Assembly: GCF_017592555.1 (NCBI RefSeq)
Contig: NZ_JAGFNS010000014.1
Span: 175,075 to 239,074 of the forward strand
Direction of reading: 5' to 3'
DNA length: 64,000 nucleotides
DNA from: Actinoplanes flavus
Lineage (GTDB): Bacteria; Actinomycetota; Actinomycetes; Mycobacteriales; Micromonosporaceae
Of the stretch, positions 24,208-32,886 are shown in pieces; the first letter of the stretch is position 1; each line of letters starts with the position of its first letter. The position numbers were made by a program, and so were the translations under genes. The notes below the pieces were generated by a model. It had not been told where the DNA came from. It made no database searches and was given only the letters and a program-made list of their open reading frames with translations.

Positions 24208-25851
24208 ATGGTTCAGCTGACCCGACGACACCTACTCACCGCGTTCGGAGCCGCCGCCGTCACCACCGTCGCGGGCTGCGGTGACGGCGAGGAGTCCACC
24301 GAAGGACTGGACGGCAAGCGCGCCGGCGCCATGGACGGGTTCAAGGTGGGTGACCAGTTCAAGGCCACCGAGCCGATCACCTTCTCGATCATGATGCTCA
24401 GCAACCAGGGCTACCCGTACAAGGCGGACTGGCCGTTCTTCGCCGAGCTGACCAAGCGCACCAACGTGACGTTGGAGTCCACCGCGGTGCCGGGCAGCGA
24501 CTACAACCAGAAGCGCAGCGTCATGGTGAGCGCCGGCGACGCCCCGATGATCATCCCGAAGACGTACCACCCGGACGAGGAGGCGTTCATCGCCAGCGGG
24601 GCGATCATCCCGGTCAGCGACTACATCGACCTCATGCCGCACTACAAGGAGAAGGTCGCCCGCTGGAACCTCCAGCCCAACCTGGACGGGTTCAAGGCAC
24701 AGGACGGCAAGTACTACCTGCTCCCGGGCCTGCACGAGAACGCCTGGCAGGACTACTCGCTCGGGGTGCGCACCGACGTCATGGAGAAGCTGGGGCTGTC
24801 CCAGCCGCAGACCTGGGACGAGCTGACCACCGTGCTCCGCGAGATGCGCAAGGCCCACCCGGACGTCTACCCGCTCTCCGACCGGTGGAGCACGCCGCCG
24901 CAGCCCGGCGCCAACAACCTGCTCAACCTGGTCGCCACCGCGTACGGCACGCACGCCGGCTGGGGTTACCGGCCGACCCACTGGGACGCCGCCGCCGGGA
25001 AGTTCGTGTTCACCGGCGCCATGGACGAGTACCGGCAGGTGCTGCAGTACCTGAACACCCTGGTCGCCGAGAAACTGATCGACCCGGAGAGCTTCACCCA
25101 GACCGACGACATCGCCCGCCAGAAATTCGCCAACGGGAAGTCGTTCGTGATCAGCGTCAACGCGCAGACCCTGGTGAACGAACTCCGCAAGGACATCGCC
25201 AAGATCCCCGGCGCCAAGGTCTCCAAGCTGATCCTGCCGACCGGCCCGGCCGGCGCCACGCTGCCCGGCGAGTCCCGCCTGGAGAACGGCATCATGATCA
25301 GCAAGAAGGCCCTGGAGAGCAAGAACTTCGTGGCCATGATCCAGTTCATCGACTGGCTCTGGTATTCCGACGCCGGCCTGATGTTCAGCAAGTGGGGCAT
25401 CGAGGGGCAGACCTACACCGGCAAGGTCGACGACGGCAGCTTCGCACTCGACCCGGGCGTCAAGTGGGGCGGCCTCAACCCGGACGCGCCCAAGGACCTC
25501 CAGGTCGACTACGGGTTCTTCAACGGCGTGTTCGCGTACGGCGGCAGCACCGCGATGCTCAACTCGCAGTTCTCCGAGGAGGAGAAGACGTTCCAGGCCG
25601 AGATGAACAAGCGCGAGATCCGCCCGGTCGACCCGCCCGCGCCGCTCAACGACGTGGAACGCGAGCAGGTCACCCTGTGGGCGTCGGCCCTCAAGGACCA
25701 CGTCAACCAGCAGACGCTGCGGTTCATCCTCGGGCAGCGGCCGCTCAGCGAATGGGACGCCTACGTCAAGGAGCTGGAGGGCAAGAACGCCACCCAGTAC
25801 GTGGACACCGTGAACAAGGCCTACGAGCGGTACAAGAAGGAACACGGCTGA
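24208..25851 (+). CDS. Extracellular solute-binding lipoprotein (LipO/LplA type)
   Basis: 547 residues. The N-terminus TRRHLLTAFGAAAVTTVAGC combines a twin-arginine motif with a lipobox (VAGC), so it is a Tat-exported lipoprotein anchored outside the membrane. The size and the extended C-terminal region fit the large binding proteins that pair with LplB/YtcP permeases. The ligand is probably a xylan- or hemicellulose-derived oligosaccharide, judged from the GH3, GH39, GH42 and esterase neighbours. GAGGAG lies before the ATG, 15 bases after the permease stop. Confidence 0.92.
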   Translation: MVQLTRRHLLTAFGAAAVTTVAGCGDGEESTEGLDGKRAGAMDGFKVGDQFKATEPITFSIMMLSNQGYPYKADWPFFAELTKRTNVTLESTAVPGSDYNQKRSVMVSAGDAPMIIPKTYHPDEEAFIASGAIIPVSDYIDLMPHYKEKVARWNLQPNLDGFKAQDGKYYLLPGLHENAWQDYSLGVRTDVMEKLGLSQPQTWDELTTVLREMRKAHPDVYPLSDRWSTPPQPGANNLLNLVATAYGTHAGWGYRPTHWDAAAGKFVFTGAMDEYRQVLQYLNTLVAEKLIDPESFTQTDDIARQKFANGKSFVISVNAQTLVNELRKDIAKIPGAKVSKLILPTGPAGATLPGESRLENGIMISKKALESKNFVAMIQFIDWLWYSDAGLMFSKWGIEGQTYTGKVDDGSFALDPGVKWGGLNPDAPKDLQVDYGFFNGVFAYGGSTAMLNSQFSEEEKTFQAEMNKREIRPVDPPAPLNDVEREQVTLWASALKDHVNQQTLRFILGQRPLSEWDAYVKELEGKNATQYVDTVNKAYERYKKEHG

Positions 25852-27335
25852 TGAGCCGCTTCCCCACCGCGTGGCGGGAATGCGTCGGCACCGGCCGGAT
25901 GGAACTCGCGCTGCGGCGTGACTGTCAGGAGTCCCTGGCGCTGGTGCAGCGGGAGATCGGTTTCCGCCACCTTCGCGGGCACGGGCTGTTCAGCGACGGG
26001 ATGGGCATCCACCGGCCGTACGTCCTCGACGGCGAGCGCCGGGTGCGGCACGCGTTCACCTACCTCGACCAGGTCGTGGACGCCTATCTCGAGCTGGGCG
26101 TGCGGCCCTTCCTGGAACTCGGGTTCATGCCGTCCGGGCTGGCCTCCGGCGACCAGACCGTCTTCTGGTGGGGCGGCAACGTCACGCCACCGGCGTCGCA
26201 CGCCGAGTGGGCCGGCCTCATCAGCGCCACGTTGCGGCATCTCATCGGCCGCTACGGCATCGACGAGGTACGCGGCTGGCCGATCGAGGTGTGGAACGAG
26301 CCGAACCTGCCGCAGTTCTGGCAGGACGCCGACGAGGACGCCTACCACCACCTGTACGAGGTGTCCGCGAACGCGGTCAAGGACGTGGACGCCTCGCTCC
26401 AGGTGGGCGGGCCGGCCATCTCCCCCGGCGACGACAAGTGGCTGGAATCGTTCGCCGCGTTCGTCTCCCGCCACGACGTGCCGATCGACTTCGTGAGCCG
26501 GCACGCCTACACGTCCGGCCCGGCCCGGCACGTCCCGTTCGGCGTGCACCAGAGCCTGGCGCCGGCGTCCGCGCTGCTGGAGCAGTTCGCGCTGCCCCGG
26601 CGGCAGCTGGCCGGAACACCGCTGGAGGGGCTGCCGGTGCACATCACCGAGTTCAACTCGTCGTACCGGCCGGACAACCCGGTCCACGACACCGCCTTCC
26701 ACGCCGCCTACCTGGCCCCGGTGCTGGCCGGCGGCGGCGACCTGTGCGACTCGTTCGCCTACTGGACGTTCAGCGACATGTTCGAGGAGGAGGGCGTGCC
26801 CACCGCGCTCTTCCACGGCGGATTCGGCCTGCTGACACACCGTCAGATCAAGAAGCCGATCTTCCATCTGTACGCCTTCCTCGCGCGCCTGGCGCCCGAT
26901 CTCGTCTCGCGGGGACCCGATCACCTGATCACCGCCGACGCCTCGGGCCGGGTCACCGTCCTGGCCTGGGCGCCGGTCGACCACACCGACGCGGCCAACT
27001 CGCCGGCCACCCACCACGTGCTGCTGTCCGTCCCGGCGCCCGGCCCGGCCGTGTTCCTGCTGCGGTCGAGCGTCGACGACGAGCGGGGCAACGCGTGGTC
27101 GGCGTGGCGGGAGATGGGGCGGCCGCTCGCCCCCTCGCCACGGCAGGTGGACATGCTGCGGGACGCCGCGGAACCGGCCCGGGTCCACCGGAGCGTTCCG
27201 GTCGTCGACGGCCGCGTCGAGATCGAGATCGTCCTCGCCCGGCACGAGGTCACCCTGCTGGAGCTCACCCCGGTGGCCGACGAGACGCCGCCCTGGTGGG
27301 ACGACAGCCGGCTGGTGTCCGGGGAGGAGCCATGA
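25851..27335 (+). CDS. GH39 beta-xylosidase
   Basis: 494 residues. The start ATG overlaps the lipoprotein stop (TGATG). The acid/base Glu150 lies in EVWNEPNLPQFW and the nucleophile Glu267 in HITEFNSSY, as in GH39. The barrel occupies ~1-360, followed by a beta-sandwich. No signal peptide, so it acts on imported oligosaccharides. It probably removes xylose from the non-reducing end, though GH39 also holds other specificities. Confidence 0.9.
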   Translation: MSRFPTAWRECVGTGRMELALRRDCQESLALVQREIGFRHLRGHGLFSDGMGIHRPYVLDGERRVRHAFTYLDQVVDAYLELGVRPFLELGFMPSGLASGDQTVFWWGGNVTPPASHAEWAGLISATLRHLIGRYGIDEVRGWPIEVWNEPNLPQFWQDADEDAYHHLYEVSANAVKDVDASLQVGGPAISPGDDKWLESFAAFVSRHDVPIDFVSRHAYTSGPARHVPFGVHQSLAPASALLEQFALPRRQLAGTPLEGLPVHITEFNSSYRPDNPVHDTAFHAAYLAPVLAGGGDLCDSFAYWTFSDMFEEEGVPTALFHGGFGLLTHRQIKKPIFHLYAFLARLAPDLVSRGPDHLITADASGRVTVLAWAPVDHTDAANSPATHHVLLSVPAPGPAVFLLRSSVDDERGNAWSAWREMGRPLAPSPRQVDMLRDAAEPARVHRSVPVVDGRVEIEIVLARHEVTLLELTPVADETPPWWDDSRLVSGEEP

Positions 27336-27388
27336 GCGAGCTTGCGAGCGCGTCATCAGGCTCGGTCCGGAACGCGAAGCGGAGGTGA
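27332..27388 (+). repeat. Possible dispersed short element between GH39 and yesL
   Basis: A 57-base segment opens as an 18-codon reading frame overlapping the GH39 stop (ATGA). It contains the alternating GAGCGAGCTTGCGAGCG and then CTCGGTCCGGAACGCGAAGCGG. From memory, similar strings recur in intergenic gaps of Micromonosporaceae genomes. The frame encodes nothing recognisable. Its last bases form the ribosome binding site of yesL. Confidence 0.35.
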
Positions 27389-27392
27389 CGGC

Positions 27393-28064
27393 ATGAGCCA
27401 GCTCGCGTTCGGCGCCGGACCGCTGTCGCGGACCGCCGCGATGGTGCACAACCTGCTCGTCGTCGAGGCGCTGCTTCTGGTCACCACCCTGCCCGGGCTC
27501 GTGACGCTGCTGCTCGACCGCGACGTCGGCAACCTGCCGCTGGTCGCGTTGTGCGCGCTGCCGGCCGGGCCCGCGCTGTCGGCGGCACTCTACGCCCTGC
27601 ACCACCGCAGCAACGACCTGACCGATCTGCGGCCCACGGCGGCGTTCCTGCGCGGTTACCGTCTCAACGCCCGGGGCGCACTGCTGATCTGGGCGTTCTG
27701 GCTCGGCTGGATCACGGTGCTCGCCATGAATCTGGCCAACCTGGGGGCGGCCGGGCTGCCCGGCTGGTGGGCCGGGCCGATCGTGCTGGTCGCGGCGGGC
27801 GCGACAGGGTGGATGCTGAACGCTCTCGTGATCACGTCACTGTTCGCGTTCCGTACCCGTGACGTGGCGCGCCTGGCCGCGTACCTCGTCATCCGGACGC
27901 CGGGCGTGAGCCTCGGCAACGCCTGTCTGGTGATCGTGGTTCTCGGCGGCGTGCTGGCCAGTTCCGAGGCGGTCGTGGCGCTGGCCGGATCGGTGCTGGT
28001 GCTGGCGCTGCTGCACAACAGCCGGCGGTTGATCGCCGTCGTCCGGAAGGAGTTCACCTGGTGA
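27393..28064 (+). CDS. YesL/DUF624 family membrane protein
   Basis: 223 residues from an ATG after GGAGGTGA. About five to six membrane helices fit the DUF624 (YesL) family, which is regularly encoded beside LplB/YtcP-type oligosaccharide importers. The molecular role is unknown; it may assist importer assembly. It overlaps the next gene by GTGA. Confidence 0.85.
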   Translation: MSQLAFGAGPLSRTAAMVHNLLVVEALLLVTTLPGLVTLLLDRDVGNLPLVALCALPAGPALSAALYALHHRSNDLTDLRPTAAFLRGYRLNARGALLIWAFWLGWITVLAMNLANLGAAGLPGWWAGPIVLVAAGATGWMLNALVITSLFAFRTRDVARLAAYLVIRTPGVSLGNACLVIVVLGGVLASSEAVVALAGSVLVLALLHNSRRLIAVVRKEFTW

Positions 28065-30046
28065 AGATCGGCTACGGCGGCGACTACAACGCGGAGCAGT
28101 GGCCGGCGCCCGTCTGGGACCAGGACCACAAGCTCTTCGGCGAGGCGCACATCGACACCCTCACGGTCGGGGTCTTCACCTGGGGACTCACCCAGCCCGG
28201 CCCGGACGTCTACGACTTCACCGTGCTGGACCGCATCGTCGAGCGCGCCGCCGCCGAGGGCCGCCGGATCTGCCTGGCGACCGGAACCGGGGCACACCCC
28301 GCCTGGCTCGCCAAAAGGCATCCGGAGGTGACCCGCACCGACTTCGAGGGCCGCAAGCACCGGTACGGGCAGCGGCACAACTCCTGCCCCAGTTCCCCGG
28401 TCTTCCGCCGCCTGTCCACCGAGATGGCGCGCCGTCTCGCCCAGCGCTACGGCGGGAACCCGGCGGTCATCGCGTGGCATGTCGGCAACGAGTACGGCGG
28501 CGCCTGTTACTGCGACCTCTGCGCCGACGGATTCCGCGGGTGGCTGCGCCGGCGCTACGGCACTCTGGAGGCGCTGAACGCGGCCTGGTACACCACGTTC
28601 TGGTCGCACACGTTCACCGGCTGGGACCAGATCGAGCCGCCGTCCGCGCTCACCGAACACTGGCGCGGCCCCGACCACACCGCCTTCCCGGGCATCACCC
28701 TCGACTACCTGCGGTTCATGTCGGACGCGATGCTCGCCAACTACCGGGACGAGAAGGCGGCGATCCGCGAGTCCGACCCGCACACCCCGGTGACCACCAA
28801 CTTCATGGGCCTGTACCGCCCGATCGACTACCACCGCTGGGCGCCGCACCTGGACTTCGCCTCCTGGGACAACTACCCGCCGGACGACCGCTCACCGGCC
28901 CGGATGGCGCTCGCCCACGACCTGATCCGCGGCCTCAAGGACGGGCAGCCGTTCTGGCTCATGGAGCAGACCCCGAGCGTCACCGCCTGCCGCGACGTCA
29001 ACCCGCTGAAACGGCCCGGCGTGATGCGGCTGTGGAGCTGGCAGGCGGTCGCGCACGGCGCCGACGCGGTGCTGTTCTTCCAGATGCGGGCCGGGCGCGG
29101 GGCCAGCGAGAAGTACCACGGCGCGGTGATCGGCCACGCCGGCCGCGCGGACACCCGGGTGTTCCGCGAGGTGGCCGCCCTCGGCGCCGAACTGTCCGCC
29201 CTCGGTGGGGTCACCCTCGGCGCGCGGACCCCGGCCCGGGTGGCGCTGCTGTTCGACTGGGACTCGTGGTGGGCGCTGGAGATCTCCGACGGCCCGTCCC
29301 GGCTGGTCCGCTACCTGGACGTGGTCACCGCCTACCACCGGGCGCTGTGGACGCTCGGCGCCGACCTCGACGTGATCGGGGTGACGGCGCCGCTGGACGA
29401 CTACGACGTGGTGGTGGCGCCGGCCCTGCACATGGTCAAGGGCGACCTGGCGGACCGGCTGTCGGCGGTCGCGTTCCGCGGCGGCTCGGTGCTCACCACG
29501 TTCCTGTCCGGGCGGGTCGACGAGAACGACAACGCGTTCCTCACCGACGTGCCCGGCCCGCTGGGCACGCTGCTCGGCATCCGCGTGGACGAGTGGGACG
29601 CCCGCGAACCCGTCTACGTCAACCGGGTGCGGGTGGGCGACGCGACGTTCCAGTCCCGGCTGCTGTTCGAGCTGGTCCTGCCGCAGGGCGCCGAGGTGGT
29701 CGGCCGGTACGAGGAGGACTGGTACGCCGGCACGGCCGCGATCACCCGCAACGACTTCGGCGCCGGCCACGGCTGGTACGTGGGCGCCGGCCTGGATTGC
29801 GCCGGCGTCACCTGGGTGGTCCGTCAGGTGCTGCGGCGGCACGGGCTGCTCGGCCCCTACCCGGACCTGGGCGAGGTGGAGACCGCGGTCCGCGTCGCCC
29901 CGGACGGCTCCCGCCTGCTGTTCATCCTCAACCACGGGTCCTCGCCGGTCGACCTCCCGGTGGTCCCCGCCGGAGAGGGTCTGCTCCCCGGAGATCCACG
30001 AACCCTCGAACCCTATGGCGTGCGGATCGTCAATATGATCGCGTGA
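28061..30046 (+). CDS. GH42 beta-galactosidase / alpha-L-arabinopyranosidase
   Basis: 661 residues with GTG start. The N-terminal GGDYNAEQWP is diagnostic of GH42. Acid/base Glu144 (VGNEYGG), nucleophile Glu302 (WLMEQTPS) and a zinc site of Cys109, Cys149, Cys151 and Cys154 are all present. The three GH42 domains (barrel, trimerisation, beta-sandwich) fit the length. There is no signal peptide. In a xylan/hemicellulose operon it would trim galactosyl or arabinopyranosyl side units. Confidence 0.93.
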   Translation: MKIGYGGDYNAEQWPAPVWDQDHKLFGEAHIDTLTVGVFTWGLTQPGPDVYDFTVLDRIVERAAAEGRRICLATGTGAHPAWLAKRHPEVTRTDFEGRKHRYGQRHNSCPSSPVFRRLSTEMARRLAQRYGGNPAVIAWHVGNEYGGACYCDLCADGFRGWLRRRYGTLEALNAAWYTTFWSHTFTGWDQIEPPSALTEHWRGPDHTAFPGITLDYLRFMSDAMLANYRDEKAAIRESDPHTPVTTNFMGLYRPIDYHRWAPHLDFASWDNYPPDDRSPARMALAHDLIRGLKDGQPFWLMEQTPSVTACRDVNPLKRPGVMRLWSWQAVAHGADAVLFFQMRAGRGASEKYHGAVIGHAGRADTRVFREVAALGAELSALGGVTLGARTPARVALLFDWDSWWALEISDGPSRLVRYLDVVTAYHRALWTLGADLDVIGVTAPLDDYDVVVAPALHMVKGDLADRLSAVAFRGGSVLTTFLSGRVDENDNAFLTDVPGPLGTLLGIRVDEWDAREPVYVNRVRVGDATFQSRLLFELVLPQGAEVVGRYEEDWYAGTAAITRNDFGAGHGWYVGAGLDCAGVTWVVRQVLRRHGLLGPYPDLGEVETAVRVAPDGSRLLFILNHGSSPVDLPVVPAGEGLLPGDPRTLEPYGVRIVNMIA

Positions 30047-30298
30047 TGTCGATGTCCTGGCTCAACGAGCCGCCCCGGTGGTCCGACGAGGACGGCGTCA
30101 TCCGCGTGGTCACCGGCTGTGTGCGTGCACCGCGGCGACCCGGACGGCTCCTGGCATCTGGTCCGGCTCGGCCACCTGGACCTGCCGGAGACCGTCGACG
30201 TCGGTGTCATGTGCTGCTCCCCGCAGCGCGAGGGCCTGGAGGTCACCTTCCGCGACTTCCGGGTCGGCGCCCCGATCCCGCGCGAGGGTCTGGAATAG
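30046..30298 (+). pseudogene. DUF1349 protein remnant with internal deletion
   Basis: The ATG overlaps the GH42 stop and begins MSMSWLNEPPRWSDEDG, the usual start of DUF1349 (concanavalin-A-like, 'regulation of enolase' annotation) proteins. After ~24 codons the frame changes at about 30108-30121. The C-terminal motif then continues in frame 2: SWHLVRLGHLDLPE, GVMCCSPQREGLEVTF, ending at TAG 30296-30298. Roughly 90-100 middle residues of a normally ~190-residue protein are missing. It is a decayed last gene of the operon. Confidence 0.8.
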
Positions 30299-30324
30299 CC
30301 TCGACCGGCTACCGTGACGACGTG

Positions 30325-30693
30325 ATGGACAGCCGGGACGACCGTATCGTCGCCGAGTACGGTGACGGCCACACCGTGGAGGACATCGCGGCACGCTACG
30401 GCCTCACCGTGGCCCAGGTCTACCTGGTGGTCGAGCGCGAGCTCCGCTTCGACGCAGCGCCGCAGCCACCGCCTCCGGCCTACTTCACCGCGCAGCCTTC
30501 CCACTACTACACGCCGCCCGCCTACACCCAGCCGCCGCCGGTTCCGCCGGGCTACCGGGACGTGGACACCATCGTGGCCGAGTACGCCGCCGGCTACGAC
30601 GTGCAGTGGATCGCCTTCCGGCACGGCCTCAGCGTCGACTGGGTCTACTACCTGGTCCACCAGGCCGTTCAGGACGGCTCCTCACCGACCTGA
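30325..30693 (+). CDS. Small protein with two helix-turn-helix-like repeats
   Basis: 122 residues. Two similar segments flank a proline/tyrosine-rich linker. The first is DRIVAEYGDGHTVEDIAARY-GLTVAQVYLVV and the second DTIVAEYAAGYDVQWIAFRH-GLSVDWVYYLV. The shared pattern (I-V-A-E-Y...I-A...R.G-L.V...V-Y.L-V) looks like a sigma-4 or resolvase-type helix-turn-helix. I recognise no named family. The two halves could contact two half-sites, or the second may be degenerate. It overlaps the marR gene tail-to-tail by 25 bases. Confidence 0.65.
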   Translation: MDSRDDRIVAEYGDGHTVEDIAARYGLTVAQVYLVVERELRFDAAPQPPPPAYFTAQPSHYYTPPAYTQPPPVPPGYRDVDTIVAEYAAGYDVQWIAFRHGLSVDWVYYLVHQAVQDGSSPT

Positions 30694-31130
30694 ACAGCTC
30701 CCGCGGCCCCACCGAGCGCCTTGCGCAGGAGTCCGGCCAGTTGGGCCTGCTCCTCGAGGGTGAGGTTGGAGGCGGCCGCGCGGGCGAACTCGAAGGTCTT
30801 CTCGAAGGCGGCGTTGAGCTCGTCCCCGGCAGGGGTGCGGGTGAGCCGGCGGGACCGGCGGTCGTGCGGGTCGGCGTGGCGTTCGACGAGGTCCCGGGCC
30901 TCCAGGCGGCTGACGATCTGGGTGATGTTGGAGGCGTCGCAGCCCAGTTCGTCGGCCAGCTCCCGCATCCCCCGCGGCCGGGCGATCCGGCCCAGCACGC
31001 AGGCTTGCGCGACGGTCATCCCGTGCCGGTCGGCGGCCATCTCGTAGGCGCGATCGTAGGCGTCGACGAAGTCGAACATCGCGCGCTCGGCCTCGGTCGA
31101 CGGGGAGACGGGACCGGAAGGGACGGCCAT
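30669..31130 (-). CDS. MarR-family transcriptional regulator
   Basis: 153 residues from ATG 31128-31130. The winged helix-turn-helix MRELADELGCDASNITQIVS and wing HADPHDRRSRRLTRT are typical of MarR. It diverges from an Old Yellow Enzyme gene across two perfect palindromes. It probably represses itself and the flavin oxidoreductase genes and releases on binding an electrophile or phenolic (family knowledge). Confidence 0.92.
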   Translation of the reverse strand: MAVPSGPVSPSTEAERAMFDFVDAYDRAYEMAADRHGMTVAQACVLGRIARPRGMRELADELGCDASNITQIVSRLEARDLVERHADPHDRRSRRLTRTPAGDELNAAFEKTFEFARAAASNLTLEEQAQLAGLLRKALGGAAGAVQVGEEPS

Positions 31131-31145
31131 GCCCAAACTCTAACA

Positions 31146-31194
31146 CTTGATTGACTCAAGCAATTGTGCCAGGGTGATGCTTGAGTCAATCAAG
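31146..31194. promoter_or_regulatory. Twin MarR operators
   Basis: Two 15-bp palindromes, CTTGATTGACTCAAG (31146-31160) and CTTGAGTCAATCAAG (31180-31194), are inverted copies of each other. They extend to 17-bp matching arms (31146-31162 and 31178-31194). They lie 34 bases apart centre to centre in the 83-base divergent gap. Each is a full site for a MarR dimer. Confidence 0.85.
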
Positions 31195-31213
31195 CATTCC
31201 CGGAGGTCTCCTC

Positions 31214-32302
31214 ATGCCCACACTCTTCGAGCCGGTGACGCTCGGCAAGCTGCACCTGCCGAGCCGCCTGCTGATGGCCCCGATGACCCGGAGCCGCGCC
31301 TCCGCGGACGGCGTCGTCACGGCGCTGACCGCGGAGTACTACCGGCAGCGCGCCGGAGCCGGCCTGATCGTCAGCGAGAGCATCCAGCCCAGCGTGATCG
31401 GGCAGGGCTACCTGCTGACCCCGGGGCTGCACACCGCCGAGCAGGTCGACGGCTGGCGTGCCGTCACCGGCGCGGTCCACGAGGCCGGCGGCCGCATCGT
31501 CGCCCAGCTCACCCACACCGGCCGGATCGGTCACCCGGTCCTCTACCCGAACGGGGAGCTGCCGGTGGCCCCGTCCGCGGTCGCCTCCGGTGAGCAGCTG
31601 TTCAGCCTCGACGGGATGCTCGACCACCCGGTGCCGCGCGCGCTCACGGCCGAGGACATCCACGCCACGGTCGCGGATTTCGCCACCGCGGCCGGCAACG
31701 CCATCGACGCCGGGTTCGACGGTGTGGAGATCCACGGCGCCAACGGCTACCTGATCCACCAGTTCCTCGCCGACAACACCAATCTGCGCACCGACGCGTA
31801 CGGCGGGACGGTGCCGAACCGGATCCGCTTCGCCGTCGAGGTCGTCACCGCGGTCGCCGACCGCATCGGCGCCGAGCGCACCGGCATCCGGCTGTCCCCG
31901 GGCAACCCGTTCAACAACGTACGGGAGGCCGACCCGGCGCCGGTCTACCTGGCTCTGCTGGCGGCGCTGGCCGGGCCGGGCCTGGCCTACGTGCACCTGA
32001 TCGAGGGCGGCGACCGGGACCTGACCCGGCGACTGCGCGCCGCGTGGCCCGGCGCCCTGGTCCTCAACCCGCACCCGTCGCCGGAGGCGTACCCGGCCTC
32101 ACCCGAGTCCGCCGTGGAGGCGGTCGAGTCCGGGGTGGCCGACGCCGTGGCGCTGGCGACCCTGTGGCTGGCCAACCCGGATCTCGACGTCCGGATCCGG
32201 GCGGGCGGGCCGTACAACACCGCCGACCCGGCGACCTACTACGGCGGCGACCACACCGGCTACACCGACTACCCGGTGCTCGGCGAGGGAGGTTCCGAGT
32301 GA
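31214..32302 (+). CDS. Old Yellow Enzyme family alkene reductase
   Basis: 362 residues; CGGAGG is 7 bases before the ATG. It is an FMN-binding barrel with RLLMAPMTRSRA, the His/Asn substrate-binding motif EIHGANGYLIHQFL and the conserved LRTDAYGG segment. OYE proteins reduce activated C=C bonds of electrophiles with NADPH. It is transcribed from the MarR-controlled divergent promoter and coupled by GTGA to a quinone-reductase-like gene, forming an electrophile-response module. Confidence 0.94.
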   Translation: MPTLFEPVTLGKLHLPSRLLMAPMTRSRASADGVVTALTAEYYRQRAGAGLIVSESIQPSVIGQGYLLTPGLHTAEQVDGWRAVTGAVHEAGGRIVAQLTHTGRIGHPVLYPNGELPVAPSAVASGEQLFSLDGMLDHPVPRALTAEDIHATVADFATAAGNAIDAGFDGVEIHGANGYLIHQFLADNTNLRTDAYGGTVPNRIRFAVEVVTAVADRIGAERTGIRLSPGNPFNNVREADPAPVYLALLAALAGPGLAYVHLIEGGDRDLTRRLRAAWPGALVLNPHPSPEAYPASPESAVEAVESGVADAVALATLWLANPDLDVRIRAGGPYNTADPATYYGGDHTGYTDYPVLGEGGSE

Positions 32303-32886
32303 GCCGGCCGCACGCGCTCGTCGTCCTCGCCCACCCGCGCGCGGACTCGCTGACCGCGGCCACCGCCGCCCGCGCCCGCGACGCGCTGACCACCGGCGGC
32401 TGGACCGTCGATTCCCTGGATCTGTACCGGGAGGGCTTCGACCCGGCGCTGGGTCCCGACGACGAGCCCGACTGGACCGACGCCGCCAAGGAGTACTCGG
32501 CCGAGGTCCGGGCGCACATGGCCCGGGTCACCGCCGCCGATCTGATCGTGGTGGTCTTCCCGGTCTGGTGGTGGGGGCTGCCCGCGATCGCCAAGGGGTG
32601 GGTGGACCGGGTGTGGAACCGGGGATTCGCCTACGAACCGTCCACCCTGCACGGCAAGCGGATGCGCTGGGTCGGGCTGGCGGCCGGCTCGGCGGCCCAC
32701 TACGCCACCCACGGCTTCGACAAGGCCCTCGACCTGCAACTGCGGGTGGGGATCTCGGAGTACTGCGGAATCACCGACGCGACCGTGCATCTGATACACG
32801 ACACCCTCGCCGAGCCGGATGTGACCGGCATCGACGAGGCCCTGGCTAGTCGCGCCGGGTCAGCACCTGCGGGCCGGATTCGGTGA
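32299..32886 (+). CDS. NAD(P)H:quinone oxidoreductase, flavodoxin-2 fold
   Basis: 195 residues from the GTG overlapping the OYE stop. The flavodoxin-like fold shows VVFPVWWWGLPAIAKGWVDRVW and an N-terminal LVVLAHPRADSLT loop, typical of MdaB/KefF/NQO1-type FMN or FAD enzymes that reduce quinones by two electrons. Its 3' end overlaps map by 41 bases in the opposite direction. Confidence 0.88.
   Translation: MSRPHALVVLAHPRADSLTAATAARARDALTTGGWTVDSLDLYREGFDPALGPDDEPDWTDAAKEYSAEVRAHMARVTAADLIVVVFPVWWWGLPAIAKGWVDRVWNRGFAYEPSTLHGKRMRWVGLAAGSAAHYATHGFDKALDLQLRVGISEYCGITDATVHLIHDTLAEPDVTGIDEALASRAGSAPAGRIR

Noticed and set aside
24232..27605. Long minus-strand frames (537 and 594 codons) opposite the lipoprotein and GH39 genes
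   Set aside because: Same antisense effect of high GC; no ribosome binding sites, no recognisable domains, and the plus-strand genes are certain.
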